Below, in pieces: positions 22,071-30,615 of a stretch of DNA of 50,342 nt. The notes below the pieces were generated by a model, which saw only the letters and a program-made list of their open reading frames with translations, was not told the DNA's origin and made no database searches. Every line of letters begins with the position of its first letter. The stretch's first letter is position 1. A program made the translations under genes and the position numbers. Source of the DNA: Candidatus Iainarchaeum sp. (GTDB taxonomy: Archaea > Iainarchaeota > Iainarchaeia > Iainarchaeales > DTGL01); NCBI GenBank assembly GCA_026396995.1, contig JAPLVS010000044.1, positions 1 to 50,342 of the forward strand, given 5' to 3'.

Positions 22071-22914
22071 TCAGCGCACATAGCTTAGCAAGAACTGCTT
22101 AGGCTGGTTGAATGCTGATTCTGGCTGAACCGCTTTTTGATTAGGTTTAAATAAAGGTTAAGCAAAAATCCATTATGTGCGCAGTTTCTGTTCTGCCGAA
22201 AGTATCGCTTTCGGATCTTATTTATGACCCCTCGGCAATCCTGCTTCTGGCTTCAAACGTTTTAGTCATAATAATGGCCTTGTTTGCTGGCTGGGGGTTT
22301 GCCGACGCATTCTGGGTTTATGTTTCTCAAAGCGCCATACTTTCGTTTTTCCTGGTTTTGAAAATAGCCCGCAAAAGGCCCACCGAAGAGGATTTAAAAA
22401 ACACTGAAGCTAGGTTTGGCAAAAAGGAAATGGAAAGGCAAAAAGCACTTTTAAAGGAAATGGAGGAGAAAAAGTGGGCAAGGCCCGCCATGGTCTTTGT
22501 AATATGGCTTTTCCTGGGCGTTGGATTAAACATTGGCTTGGTTTATGCAATCGTCAGAGCCGGCGTTGACCCGGCCTACCTGCTTACTGATTTCATTGCC
22601 TTGATTCCGATTATCCTTTGCTTTTTCATTTCACACTTGGTCTCTTTTGTTGTGTACAAAAAAGAAATGTCTTATTCTGAAATCGACAAAGCATTTCTAA
22701 GCAACATGCGAAGATTTTTCATCATGTACGCTTTTTTAGGTGTGACCGCTTATTTTATTGCAGCAACGAACCAAACTAGCAGCAAGGCATTGCTTGTTGT
22801 TTTCCTTGTTGGCAAGACCATAACCGATTTGTGGCTGCATTTGGGCGAACACAAAAGCCAAAGAAAATATTTCAGCCAAAAAAGCAGCGCATAATTCAGC
22901 GCACGTAGCTCAGC
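22071..22914. repeat. 19-nt direct repeat flanking the gene at 22175
   Basis: TCAGCGCACATAGCTTAGC (22071-22089) and TCAGCGCACGTAGCTCAGC (22896-22914) match at 17 of 19 positions. The second copy is the last six codons and stop of the PAC2 gene (LSYVR-stop on the minus strand). The first copy also reads LSYVR-stop with synonymous changes. The repeat brackets the DUF6498-like gene, suggesting insertion or duplication at the PAC2 3' end. Confidence 0.55.
22175..22894 (+). CDS. DUF6498-like membrane protein
   Basis: 239 residues with about six hydrophobic helices. The first helices (ILLLASNVLVIIMALFAGWG, FWVYVSQSAILSFF) and the end (KTITDLWLHLGEHK) resemble DUF6498 membrane proteins, whose last helix carries a conserved Asp/His pair; the match is from memory and moderate. 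A charged cytoplasmic loop (about 65-100) separates the first two helices from the rest. TATA box GTTTAAATAA is centred 25 nt before the ATG. The gene is bracketed by a 19-nt direct repeat derived from the neighbouring PAC2 3' end, so it may be an insertion. Confidence 0.6.
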   Translation: MCAVSVLPKVSLSDLIYDPSAILLLASNVLVIIMALFAGWGFADAFWVYVSQSAILSFFLVLKIARKRPTEEDLKNTEARFGKKEMERQKALLKEMEEKKWARPAMVFVIWLFLGVGLNIGLVYAIVRAGVDPAYLLTDFIALIPIILCFFISHLVSFVVYKKEMSYSEIDKAFLSNMRRFFIMYAFLGVTAYFIAATNQTSSKALLVVFLVGKTITDLWLHLGEHKSQRKYFSQKSSA

Positions 22915-23675
22915 TTTTCTTCGGGGTGCTCTTCTTCTTTCCTTTCTTCAAGCTGCTTGTTTAAGGTGGCGAAGGCTTTTTCGATGTTTTTGGATTCCTT
23001 TTCTATGTTTTTCATGTCCAGCTTGAAGCCGAACAACTTCACAAGCATTTCAAGAACTTTTTTTGCGGCGCCGTGGTCGCCGTAAACCAGCCTTGCGTTC
23101 GTTTCGCCCATAATGCATGCGCCCTCGATGCCCTGCGCCCTTGCAAGGCCAGGCAATAATCCTGCGGCTCCGGAAATCAGGCCGCCGTAAGAATCAACAG
23201 TGGCGCCGAGCTTTGTGAATTCGGCCACCATCTCTTTTTTTGTCACAGCAACAACGATTTTAGGCTCCTGTTCCATGCGCTTGTCGCCGATGTTTATGCC
23301 TGCAAGGGCGTAAATTTTTTTCACTCCGAGGGATTTCATTGTGGAAACGATTTTTTGCGCGAACTCGTAGTGGTCCTGCGATGAAGACAGCCTTATGTCA
23401 AGCGACGGTTGCACTGGCCCGGCCAAAAAAAGGAAAGAGCGGCCCTTGAACTCGTACAGGTGGAGCTCGTCATGGATTAAGTCCATTAATCCCTTTTCAG
23501 TGTGCACGCTCGGCGGAAAAGAATCGGAGTAAACATCGGCGATTTTTTCTGTCTTGCACTGCTTTAACAGGTAATCGACAGCGATTTTGCCGACCAGGCC
23601 TATGCCTGGCAGCCCGCTTACCAGCACGGCATTCTTCAATTTTTTCTTTTTCAGGAATTCAATCCGTGTAGCCAT
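22896..23675 (-). CDS. PAC2-family proteasome-assembly chaperone homolog
   Basis: 259 residues. The N-terminal VLVSGLPGIGLVGKIAVDYL motif, the FLAGPVQP segment and the YALAGINIGD region define the PAC2/PbaB family; archaeal members (PbaA/PbaB) help assemble the 20S proteasome or bind as complexes of unknown function. The C-terminus after about residue 215 is a charged helix. It is the last gene of the leftward replication/translation operon, 9 nt after eif2a. In many archaea Nop10 sits between these two genes; here there is no room for it. Confidence 0.85.
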   Translation of the reverse strand: MATRIEFLKKKKLKNAVLVSGLPGIGLVGKIAVDYLLKQCKTEKIADVYSDSFPPSVHTEKGLMDLIHDELHLYEFKGRSFLFLAGPVQPSLDIRLSSSQDHYEFAQKIVSTMKSLGVKKIYALAGINIGDKRMEQEPKIVVAVTKKEMVAEFTKLGATVDSYGGLISGAAGLLPGLARAQGIEGACIMGETNARLVYGDHGAAKKVLEMLVKLFGFKLDMKNIEKESKNIEKAFATLNKQLEERKEEEHPEEKLSYVR

Positions 23676-23684
23676 TTTCCCACA

Positions 23685-24455
23685 TCATTCTTCTTTTGCG
23701 AATTCCGCTTTCCCTTTCGATTTCTCTATTTCATCGATAACCGTGTCCCTGACAGCAGTCATGTCCCGGTCCGCAGTCTTGAAATCCATTGCGGTCGAAA
23801 TGATTTCATAATGTCCGCCGCCCTTGTAGTGCGCCTCGACTTTTGCCTCTTTCGCTTTCGGCAATCCTTCCCTGAACGCCTTCCTGATTTTTTCAATCGC
23901 ATCAGGCGCCTCGCTTTTGATTGTAAGAATGCCCTTCAATGTCTTGAAGGGAACCTTTATGTTTTTCTGGACGAGTTCAACCAGGGGCTTTGCCCATTTT
24001 TCCGGAACGCCTTCCGCTGCGATTTCGCCTTTGGCTGCGATTTCCTGGAATGCATCGAACAATGATTCGTGCCTTTCAAGCAGCGGTTCGGCGACGGCTT
24101 TCCAGGCCTCATCAAAAGTCTTTTTCTGGCTTTTTGCGAGAATTTCAACCATTTTTTTTACGCGCTTGAACTGCTTCCAGGATTCGAGCTTCTGCCTTGC
24201 GGCCTGCTGCGAAACCTTTATCAGCGAGAGGTCGATTTGGTTCTTGCCCCTGTCCACAGAAAGCACCTGTGCAACGCGCGTCTCGTTTTCCTTCACATAG
24301 TTCCTTATGTTCTTGACCCAGCGCGATGCGACCTGCGAGATATGGACAAAGCCAGGCTTGTTGTCGTATTCTATCAATTCGACAAACGCACCGTAAGCGA
24401 GCACTTTTGAAACCCGCACGACAACAATTTCCCCTGATTCAGGCTCTTCCACCAT
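23685..24455 (-). CDS. eif2a: Translation initiation factor aIF2 alpha subunit
   Basis: 256 residues. An N-terminal S1 domain (GEIVVVRVSKVLAYGAFVEL, PGFVHISQVASRWV, LSVDRGKNQIDLSLIKVS, about residues 9-85) is followed by the helical domain and the C-terminal alpha/beta domain. With the beta and gamma subunits it delivers initiator Met-tRNA to the small ribosomal subunit. It lies between S27e and PAC2 in the order found in many archaea. The SD is weak (GGTTTGAATG). Confidence 0.94.
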   Translation of the reverse strand: MVEEPESGEIVVVRVSKVLAYGAFVELIEYDNKPGFVHISQVASRWVKNIRNYVKENETRVAQVLSVDRGKNQIDLSLIKVSQQAARQKLESWKQFKRVKKMVEILAKSQKKTFDEAWKAVAEPLLERHESLFDAFQEIAAKGEIAAEGVPEKWAKPLVELVQKNIKVPFKTLKGILTIKSEAPDAIEKIRKAFREGLPKAKEAKVEAHYKGGGHYEIISTAMDFKTADRDMTAVRDTVIDEIEKSKGKAEFAKEE

Positions 24456-24495
24456 TCAAACCAACCTTTTGCCTCAAAAAAACCTGCAAATGCAT

Positions 24496-24699
24496 TTATT
24501 CTATTTTGCTTATTTCTTTGGATTTGAACTTTGCCTTGTGCCCAGTGCTTTCCGCAAGGACCTGATTGCAGACAAGGCACTTGACTGCCATTGCCGGCAC
24601 AGAAAAAATCACCTGTTCGTTGCCGCAGCCCTCGCATTTCACCTTCACAAAGCCGTTCTTGGGCCCTTTGTTAAGGTCTGATTCCCTGATTACCGCCAT
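24496..24699 (-). CDS. rps27e: Ribosomal protein S27e
   Basis: 67 residues. The four-cysteine zinc site CEGCGNEQ...CLVCNQVL is complete and the flanking [10 protein letters not shown] and STGHKAKF segments are typical of archaeal S27e. GGAGG lies 6 nt before the ATG. Its usual archaeal partner L44e is not next to it; instead it follows the GINS gene. Confidence 0.95.
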   Translation of the reverse strand: MAVIRESDLNKGPKNGFVKVKCEGCGNEQVIFSVPAMAVKCLVCNQVLAESTGHKAKFKSKEISKIE

Positions 24700-24723
24700 G
24701 CAATGCCTCCTTTAAAACCATGA

Positions 24724-25299
24724 TTATTTTTTGACAGCCAGCTTCCTTTCAACAAGCAATTCCGCAGTCTTTCCCGGGAGCTCGGCTTCCTGCCCTTTTG
24801 AGAAAGGGCCGTATTCCTTCATGTCAGCCCCGATAAAGCTCGGGATGTCGGAAAGAATTTGGAGAGGGAGTTTTTTTAAATCCTTTTCCTCTGTTCGCTC
24901 TTTTCCGGCCTTCGCGCCGAACAAATCGCTTGAATCCGCCCGGAATTTCTCCAATACGCCAAGCATGCTGTTGAAAAGTTCTTTCTCGCCCCTGGTCAAC
25001 CCGTCCAATGAAAACTCGTTTGTGCGCGATGCAACCAGCGCCTTGTTCAATACCTTCCTTTCCCTTATGGCCAGGAACTCAAGCACAATCTGCTCCAGGT
25101 TCGAAAAATCCTTGGCTTTCGATATATGCCCGTTCTTAAGCTCTTCAACGTAATTCTCGCGCTCCTTTTTCATGAATTCCTTGAGCGCAGGCCAGAAATC
25201 CGCTTCGAGCACGCACAGCTGGCTTGAATTCTTTTCAAGCCTGAAAGCGCGCCTCACATCATCATAATCCAAGAACTCACCCGCGGGAAAAAAATTCAT
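24724..25299 (-). CDS. GINS complex subunit (Gins51/Gins15 type)
   Basis: 191 residues. A helical A domain (DYDDVRRAFRLEKN...LRERKV-like region to about residue 110) is followed by the small B domain LSDIPSFIGADMKEYGPF...LPGKTAELLVERKLA. B domain after A domain is the Gins51 arrangement. GINS joins MCM and GAN/Cdc45 in the replicative helicase. Start ATGA overlaps the priS stop (4 nt), so it is translationally coupled to the primase genes, a known archaeal gene order. Confidence 0.88.
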   Translation of the reverse strand: MNFFPAGEFLDYDDVRRAFRLEKNSSQLCVLEADFWPALKEFMKKERENYVEELKNGHISKAKDFSNLEQIVLEFLAIRERKVLNKALVASRTNEFSLDGLTRGEKELFNSMLGVLEKFRADSSDLFGAKAGKERTEEKDLKKLPLQILSDIPSFIGADMKEYGPFSKGQEAELPGKTAELLVERKLAVKK

Positions 25300-26537
25300 T
25301 CAAGGGCGGCTTTTCCGGCCGCAACAAGGAATACCGCCGCATCCATGGGCAGCTCTTCCCTTGCATCCAGGAATGCCTTGAACTTTTTGCCCCCAAGAAA
25401 GAATTCTGGTGCCTTATTAATAAAAACCTTTACAGGGGCATTCGAAAAAGCAATTGCGTCCTTAAAAGGGTCGAATCGCTTGAATTCCTCCAGGGAAACA
25501 GATTTTGCCACGAGGCCGGTGCCTCCATGGATTGAATCAGGCAATCTCAGGATTTTATGGATGTCCACAGAAGTCTGCCTGTCGATGTTCAATGCAATCG
25601 ATTCCTCGCGCAATGCCTCGTCAATCAAAAGCATCCAGAACTTCCGGCTTGTTTCAGGCTTAGACGCATCGACAGGGAAAAGGATGCCGTGCGCCATTTT
25701 TTCAAGAATAACAGACCTGTTTTTTATGAGGAACGCTGATTGCTTCCTGTTAAGGTTGCCATGCACTGCAAGCTTGTCCGCACTCCAGTCACTGATAAAA
25801 GAAACAAGCCTTTCCATGAACCTCTTCGCAATGCCGACGCTCCGCAGGGGAACAGGGCATGTGAGAGCCGAAGCGTCGAGCCTTCCGAAGCCGTGCGCTT
25901 CAAGGTCCACGCCGTTAAGCGTGAGGTAATCGATCAATTCAGTCCTCGCGCTCTGCGGCAGGCCCCTGACCGCTTCGCCCCTTATGTGCACATGGTACCC
26001 TGCCTTTCCTGAAAAATTGATGCTGATGCCTTCATCAAAGCCGAGCTCGCCAGAAACAACCTCGAGCAGTTTCAATGCCTGCTTTTTCGCCTCGCCCAGG
26101 CATTCTGAACAAAACCATTGCTCGACTTTCACCCCAGAACCGCACTTCGGGCATTCCACAACCTTGCCTTTCCCGCTTGCACCGCATTTTTCATCAGAGC
26201 ACTGCCATGAATCATGCTCTTCCTTGCATTTTGTCTGGATGTCGTCAGCATCAAATTCATAAACAAGGTCCGATCCTAAAAAGCCTTTGGCTTCCATCGG
26301 CCTTGCGGAAGGCCTTTCATAATATGCAGCGGAATACGAAATGTAAGGCGGAACCTCTTTCCGCAAAAACATGTTCAATTCCTTTTCTCCCTTAAATTCC
26401 ATGTGCCTTTTCACTATTTTTTTCCCAAAATCGCCTATCCCGAATTCCCTTTCACTGCAGGCAGGAATTGAAAGCGAATGCTTTTCGTAATATGAGCGGA
26501 ATGCTTCCCTCAAAAAAACATTTTCCTTTTCGCCCAT
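25296..26537 (-). CDS. priS: DNA primase catalytic subunit PriS
   Basis: 413 residues. It makes RNA/DNA primers with PriL. The catalytic aspartates are D96 and D98 (EFDADD), and SGKAGYHVHIRG supplies the nucleotide-binding His. A Cys/His-rich insertion at residues 104-146 (H108, C113, C118, then CPKC and CSEC) can bind zinc and makes this copy longer than the usual 330-380. The ATG follows the priL stop at once (TGAATG), with GGTG exactly 5 nt before the start. Part of the priL-priS-gins-rps27e-eif2a-PAC2 operon. Confidence 0.95.
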   Translation of the reverse strand: MGEKENVFLREAFRSYYEKHSLSIPACSEREFGIGDFGKKIVKRHMEFKGEKELNMFLRKEVPPYISYSAAYYERPSARPMEAKGFLGSDLVYEFDADDIQTKCKEEHDSWQCSDEKCGASGKGKVVECPKCGSGVKVEQWFCSECLGEAKKQALKLLEVVSGELGFDEGISINFSGKAGYHVHIRGEAVRGLPQSARTELIDYLTLNGVDLEAHGFGRLDASALTCPVPLRSVGIAKRFMERLVSFISDWSADKLAVHGNLNRKQSAFLIKNRSVILEKMAHGILFPVDASKPETSRKFWMLLIDEALREESIALNIDRQTSVDIHKILRLPDSIHGGTGLVAKSVSLEEFKRFDPFKDAIAFSNAPVKVFINKAPEFFLGGKKFKAFLDAREELPMDAAVFLVAAGKAALE

Positions 26538-27557
26538 TCAAACACCCTGCTTCGGCATCGTTTTTTCTTCCCTGAATTTATTCCGGTAATATTGCGTGGG
26601 ATGCCTCACATTGCACTGCGCAATGCACAGCGCATGCGAGCGCACCTTATCGCAGGAAGCAGGCGAGTATCCCTTGCCCTGCCTTCCCCCCTTAATGATT
26701 TTTTTAATCTGGTATCTTGTGATGCCTTCGTCGAAATTCGGGGCCTTCGAGAAAGCCTTGACCATTTCCTCTTCAGGCATTCCCACGGCATTCAAAAATG
26801 TGGTCAAATCAAACCTTGCAAGGTGTGGCAGGTTTTTCCCTGCAAGCAAATCCGAATACATTTTTTCCATGCACGGCGGGAAAAAATCCGGCCTGACTTT
26901 TCCAATCATCTGCTTGAATTCGATGTTTTGCTTTTCCCTGAATTCCGCGCCGAGCGCGAAAGCCTCGCTTTTCAGCTTTCCGGGAATGCCATCCAATTTC
27001 ACCGGAAGTGACTGCAGTACAGAACTGAAAACCTGCTCTGACAAAAGCCTTGCAAAGCGCTGGCTGTCAAGGAAAACAAGGCCTTTTTCAACGCGCTGGT
27101 TCACAAGTTTCAGCGCAGGAACGCCGTTGGAAGCATTCAAAAAATCAGTAACACTCACAGAAAAAACCCCGTCATCCGGCATCCCGAATTTTATGTTCAG
27201 TTCCTGTGCGAATCTTATTTTCAGGGCATCACCCTTCTCCTTTTCGAGCAATGCGAAAACCGATTCTGCATTGCTTTTCGCAAAAAGCGTGAACAGTTTC
27301 TGCTGTGAAATAAAGGAAAGGTAGATTTTTGCAATCGGAAAGGAAAGCACTTCGGCTTCCAGCATTTCCTTGTGGCCTTCAAGGTGCTCCACGAAATACT
27401 GCTTTCTTGCGGACGCAGCCCTGATGCGCGCAACAGCGCTCTTTTTCGCGTCCTCGCCGGCACCATCAAGCGATACGTTGAGTTCTTTTATCGTGCGCTT
27501 CCCGGTATCAGAAAACGGGAATTTCTGCGCAAACTCCAGGCCAGCCAAAAGCGCCAT
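26538..27557 (-). CDS. priL: DNA primase large subunit PriL
   Basis: 339 residues. The C-terminal iron-sulphur domain has all four cysteines: C229 (FFPPCM), C302 (YSPASC), C311 (SHALC) and C315 (IAQC). The N-terminal helical domain contacts PriS. It leads the operon: a minus-strand TTTTTTAAAG box centred about 27 nt before the ATG suggests a leaderless transcript. The tail after C315 is short (about 24 residues). Confidence 0.93.
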   Translation of the reverse strand: MALLAGLEFAQKFPFSDTGKRTIKELNVSLDGAGEDAKKSAVARIRAASARKQYFVEHLEGHKEMLEAEVLSFPIAKIYLSFISQQKLFTLFAKSNAESVFALLEKEKGDALKIRFAQELNIKFGMPDDGVFSVSVTDFLNASNGVPALKLVNQRVEKGLVFLDSQRFARLLSEQVFSSVLQSLPVKLDGIPGKLKSEAFALGAEFREKQNIEFKQMIGKVRPDFFPPCMEKMYSDLLAGKNLPHLARFDLTTFLNAVGMPEEEMVKAFSKAPNFDEGITRYQIKKIIKGGRQGKGYSPASCDKVRSHALCIAQCNVRHPTQYYRNKFREEKTMPKQGV

Positions 27558-27625
27558 AAAAATAGTTGAGTTGAATAGTCTTTAAAAAAGCGCGAGTGCA
27601 GGGTTCCGGTGAAAAACGCCTAGGT

Positions 27626-28555
27626 TCAGCTGAGGGACGGGCTGCCCCTCGGCGTCGGCAGAGACCTATAGAATGGAAGGCGCTTGACATTCGGATTGCG
27701 CCTTAAAAGACTAGGGTCTGTCACAAAGATTTTGCATGGCTCTCCTTCAGGCTCCAGGCCGTGCATTATCCTTTCAAGCTGTGTCCTGAACCAGTGGCAG
27801 CCTTGAATGGCGCCCCCAGTAAGGGAAATGCCTATCGGGATTCCGTCCGGCGTCCTGACAAGCCACATTTTATCCCAGCCTGCGTATTCGCGCGGGCTTG
27901 GCTTCGGGATATGCACAAGCTGGACTCCTTCGACTACGCCTTCACCCATTTGCCTGCGCAGTTCAGGGCCTATTCCCGCCCTGGTGAGCGAAGCATCCGC
28001 AGTTTCCGGATATGTTTGCCTTAAACCCCTGATAACATCGCCGCCAATCTCGCCCTTCAAAAGGAAAGGTTTTTTTGCATGCGGGAAAAACTCAGGCGAA
28101 AAATCCACTACAACTTTGATTTCGACAGCATCCTTGAAGCCGCCGGCCGCCTCACCGGGAGTAACGCGCCTTGTCCACTTATATTTGCCAGGCCCGCTCG
28201 GCTCCTTGTTTGGCATCGGCGCAAACAAAGTCATTAATGTGCGGTACCGGAATTTACCGCTTGGCAATTCAATTACCTTGTTTTCCTGAGGGATAAGTTC
28301 CGGAGCCAATGGAATGATTTTTCCGCTTCTATGTTTTCCGGGCACACCCAGTCTCCTTGAGTAATCCCCATAAAACGTATCTCCTTTTTCATGCCGCTTG
28401 GATTTAGTGCCTTGTTCAGTGTAAAACCGCCCAACGGTTTTTTTCTCCCGGCGTGTCATGTTCCTTGGATCTCTGACGCCGAGTCCTGCCCTGATCCGCC
28501 TGCCGCCTGTGCGCTGGCGCCCCGGGGGCGTTAGTGGTTGATTTCGTTTCGGCAT
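27626..28555 (-). CDS. Hypothetical basic protein
   Basis: 309 residues, not recognised. The first 60 residues are Arg/Lys/Pro/Gly-rich and probably disordered. The middle (about 130-290) looks folded, with alternating strands and helices (EIKVVVDFSPEFF, MWLVRTPDGIPIGISLTGGA, CHWFRTQLERIMHGL). The tail is again Arg/Pro/Ser-rich. A CTTAAATAAAT box about 30 nt upstream supports the ATG at 28555. It is transcribed toward priL, but priL has its own promoter. Several unrelated-looking basic hypotheticals of this style occur in the window (34849, 37313, 45648). Confidence 0.6.
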   Translation of the reverse strand: MPKRNQPLTPPGRQRTGGRRIRAGLGVRDPRNMTRREKKTVGRFYTEQGTKSKRHEKGDTFYGDYSRRLGVPGKHRSGKIIPLAPELIPQENKVIELPSGKFRYRTLMTLFAPMPNKEPSGPGKYKWTRRVTPGEAAGGFKDAVEIKVVVDFSPEFFPHAKKPFLLKGEIGGDVIRGLRQTYPETADASLTRAGIGPELRRQMGEGVVEGVQLVHIPKPSPREYAGWDKMWLVRTPDGIPIGISLTGGAIQGCHWFRTQLERIMHGLEPEGEPCKIFVTDPSLLRRNPNVKRLPFYRSLPTPRGSPSLS

Positions 28556-28640
28556 AAACTATACTTTGTAATTAACATTTATTTAAGGTTTGCTGGGAAC
28601 AAAATTCAGCGGAAGCGAACTCTAAACTGCCTTTTAAGGC

Positions 28641-28694
28641 TTGCCGGCAATAGTTTTTGTAATGCCGTGGCCGGAGGATATTATTATATTCCGG
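28641..28694. repeat. Palindromic segments in the 28556-28729 gap
   Basis: TTGCCGGCAA (28641-28650) is a perfect 10-nt palindrome. It is followed by CCGG ends bracketing an AT-rich core at 28671-28694, nearly self-complementary with a GG bulge. No gene is seen in 28556-28729. This may be a small structured leader or RNA, or a regulator site, before the gene at 28730. Confidence 0.3.
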
Positions 28695-28729
28695 TTTTGT
28701 ATTATGATTTATTGGCATGGGTGGTTTGA

Positions 28730-29128
28730 TTGAAGGGAAGTTTTTGCATTAAGGCTAAGGAAGAAAATGCCATTACGGAAAAGGGAGCCAGGGCGTTCAT
28801 AATGGAGCGCCTGCTCAACTCGCCCTTCTCCAAGGGCTCGGTTGTCAATGTCGACTCAAAGACAGTGCAAGTCAATGTTGAGGGCGATGAAAAGCAAATA
28901 AGGGATTTCGTGAAAAAACTGGAAAAAGACCTGGTCTCCAAGTTCAGCAACCCTTCAATTTCGTTTACGCTGTTCCAGGAAGACAGTTCACTCGAAATCC
29001 CTGACCTGATGCGGTCAAGCCAGGCGCTCATGGTCGGCCAGTTACAGAAAGGGATAAATGTCCAGCTGGACATTTTGTCCACCCTAAAGCAATTGCCAAA
29101 AGAACTGGCAGGCGCGCTGAAAGAATAG
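28730..29128 (+). CDS. Acylphosphatase-like small protein
   Basis: 132 residues. The segment GSVVNVDSKTVQVNVEGDEKQI followed by RDFVKKLEKD (given in two parts; about residues 36-68) resembles the GxVxNxxDGxVxVxxEG core of acylphosphatases, keeping the Asn. The active-site Arg loop (GVxFR) is not evident, so catalysis is doubtful. A C-terminal helical extension of about 50 residues is extra. Start TTG at 28730 is forced by an in-frame TGA just before it, with GGTGG about 5-6 nt upstream. The stop is TAG. Alternatively a Pcc1-like or unrelated ferredoxin-fold protein. Confidence 0.5.
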   Translation: MKGSFCIKAKEENAITEKGARAFIMERLLNSPFSKGSVVNVDSKTVQVNVEGDEKQIRDFVKKLEKDLVSKFSNPSISFTLFQEDSSLEIPDLMRSSQALMVGQLQKGINVQLDILSTLKQLPKELAGALKE

Positions 29129-29146
29129 GGTGAAAACTGCGCCCAC

Positions 29147-29875
29147 TCACAGTATCATGTGCGCCAAATGGAATTGCAGCGTGGTGTCGCCTATAGCATA
29201 GGAGATGCGCATGGGCGCCTCGCTTTTCAATTCCATGAGAACCGTGCTTTCAGGGTCCGCTTCCTTGACAATGTTTTCAAGGAAATTCAATGAATATTTG
29301 CTGGTGACGTCCTTTTTTGCCTTGACCTTGAAAAGCTCGCCGGATTTGGCTTCTGTTTTAAGAGTGCCCTGCGAACCCCTTGCCTCAACCAAAAATCTGC
29401 CTTTTTCGACCTTGAGGACAACGCTGCTCCCGAACAATTCCGCATCCTTGAACGCTTCCTGCAGCACCCTTGCCTTTGTTTCAATCTTTGCATCGTATTC
29501 CTGCTGCGGTATTTCGGCTTCTTCATCGCTGATATCTATAAGCGAAAGCCTGAAGCTCCTTTCAAGGTCGCCCTTCAGTTTCACAAGCAGGTGGTTGTCG
29601 TTCAGGTCCATTTCAATCGTGTCTTTCATTAACGCCCTCTTCATGACCTTGTTGAATTCGTCCAAATCAATGCCCACAAGATTGGGTTCGACCTTGAATT
29701 CTTCAAAGAATCCCTTCGGGGCCTCGTACTGCACCAAAACAATCTGCGAGGGGTCGATTGCTTTCAGGGAGATGCCTTTGTCGTTGAAACGGAAGTTCCC
29801 TTCCGAAATGAAATTCGAAATAGCCCTTATGGCTGTCTGGAACTGCGCTACCTTTGAAAGCTTTATCAACCGCAT
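29147..29875 (-). CDS. pcn: DNA polymerase sliding clamp PCNA, copy 1
   Basis: 242 residues from the ATG at 29875. The PCNA fold is evident from ISEGNFRFNDKGISLKAIDPSQIVLV near the N-terminus, VGIDLDEFNKVMKRA, the interdomain linker region, the VEKGRFLVEARGSQGT strand and the C-terminal LMELKSEAPMRISYAIGDTTLQF. As a ring around DNA it tethers polymerase, ligase, FEN1 and EndoQ. GGAGGG directly precedes ATG 29875, so the in-frame start at 29899 is not used. A second, diverged PCNA lies at 36203. Lies downstream of the methyltransferase-like gene, about 40 nt apart. Confidence 0.93.
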   Translation of the reverse strand: MRLIKLSKVAQFQTAIRAISNFISEGNFRFNDKGISLKAIDPSQIVLVQYEAPKGFFEEFKVEPNLVGIDLDEFNKVMKRALMKDTIEMDLNDNHLLVKLKGDLERSFRLSLIDISDEEAEIPQQEYDAKIETKARVLQEAFKDAELFGSSVVLKVEKGRFLVEARGSQGTLKTEAKSGELFKVKAKKDVTSKYSLNFLENIVKEADPESTVLMELKSEAPMRISYAIGDTTLQFHLAHMIL

Positions 29876-29913
29876 CCCTCCGACAAGAGTAATATACAAT
29901 AAAGGGCAAGGGT

Positions 29914-30615
29914 TTAAATGGTTTTTCGTAAACGTTGCCTTGCCAGGCCCACAGTCCCCCTATACGTTTGCATGACCTCATTTATATCAAAAGGCTCAAG
30001 CATTCTCGCCACAGGCACCATTTCGCCCTTCTGTTTCTGGAACAAAACATAACGCAGCCTGCCTTCCCCTTTCCCGACAACAGGGGCCTTCCCGACAGGA
30101 TGCTTCGCACGGTCATACAGCACGCCCTGCGCATCCTCAACCACCTCAACGTTAGACAGCATAAGCCCGCCTTCGGCAAGCCGCTCATCTGCAAGTTTTT
30201 TCAGGGAAGCGGGCCAGAAAGGTGCACCGCTCAGATTGGCCGCCTTGATGTAATGATACTCCGAGCCTTTCTCCCCCCAAGCCAAAGAGTCAACGTCTAT
30301 TTTCCTGTAATTGACTGTTTTTTTCAGGGGTTCGAATTTTTTGGGAAAAACAGGGTCAATTGCCTCGATTTTTGCATTGATGCCTGCCCTTGAAAAAACC
30401 CTTGCTGTTTCCTCGGTGGTCGGAGCGCCACTTTTTTTAGGCGCAACACCGACGTCAAGAATCCTGAATTCCTGCCCCCTAAAGCGCCTGAGGCCGAATG
30501 CCCTGATGACAAAACTATCAATATGGCTTGTCCTTGTCCTATAAGTGATGCGCGGCGTTTTTACTGTGGCAAAATCACGTTTCCGCCTTAAATTAAGCCT
30601 TCTCCTTGAACCCAC
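29914..30615 (-). CDS. Rossmann/methyltransferase-like protein
   Basis: 233 residues. An Arg-rich N-terminus is followed by FRILDVGVAPKKSGAP at about residues 50-65, resembling SAM-binding motif I of class I methyltransferases, then KIEAIDPVFP (motif II-like acidic Asp) and ERLAEGGLMLSNVEVVED (motif IV/V-like). Substrate unknown. Start is GTG immediately after the coaW stop (TAAGTG), with GGTG exactly 5 nt before it, so it is translated from the coaW message. Confidence in the methyltransferase assignment is moderate; the gene itself is solid. Confidence 0.6.
   Translation of the reverse strand: MGSRRRLNLRRKRDFATVKTPRITYRTRTSHIDSFVIRAFGLRRFRGQEFRILDVGVAPKKSGAPTTEETARVFSRAGINAKIEAIDPVFPKKFEPLKKTVNYRKIDVDSLAWGEKGSEYHYIKAANLSGAPFWPASLKKLADERLAEGGLMLSNVEVVEDAQGVLYDRAKHPVGKAPVVGKGEGRLRYVLFQKQKGEMVPVARMLEPFDINEVMQTYRGTVGLARQRLRKTI

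Noticed and set aside
30325-30345. GGTTCGAAT resembling a tRNA T-loop
   Set aside because: It lies inside the methyltransferase-like coding sequence and no cloverleaf forms around it.
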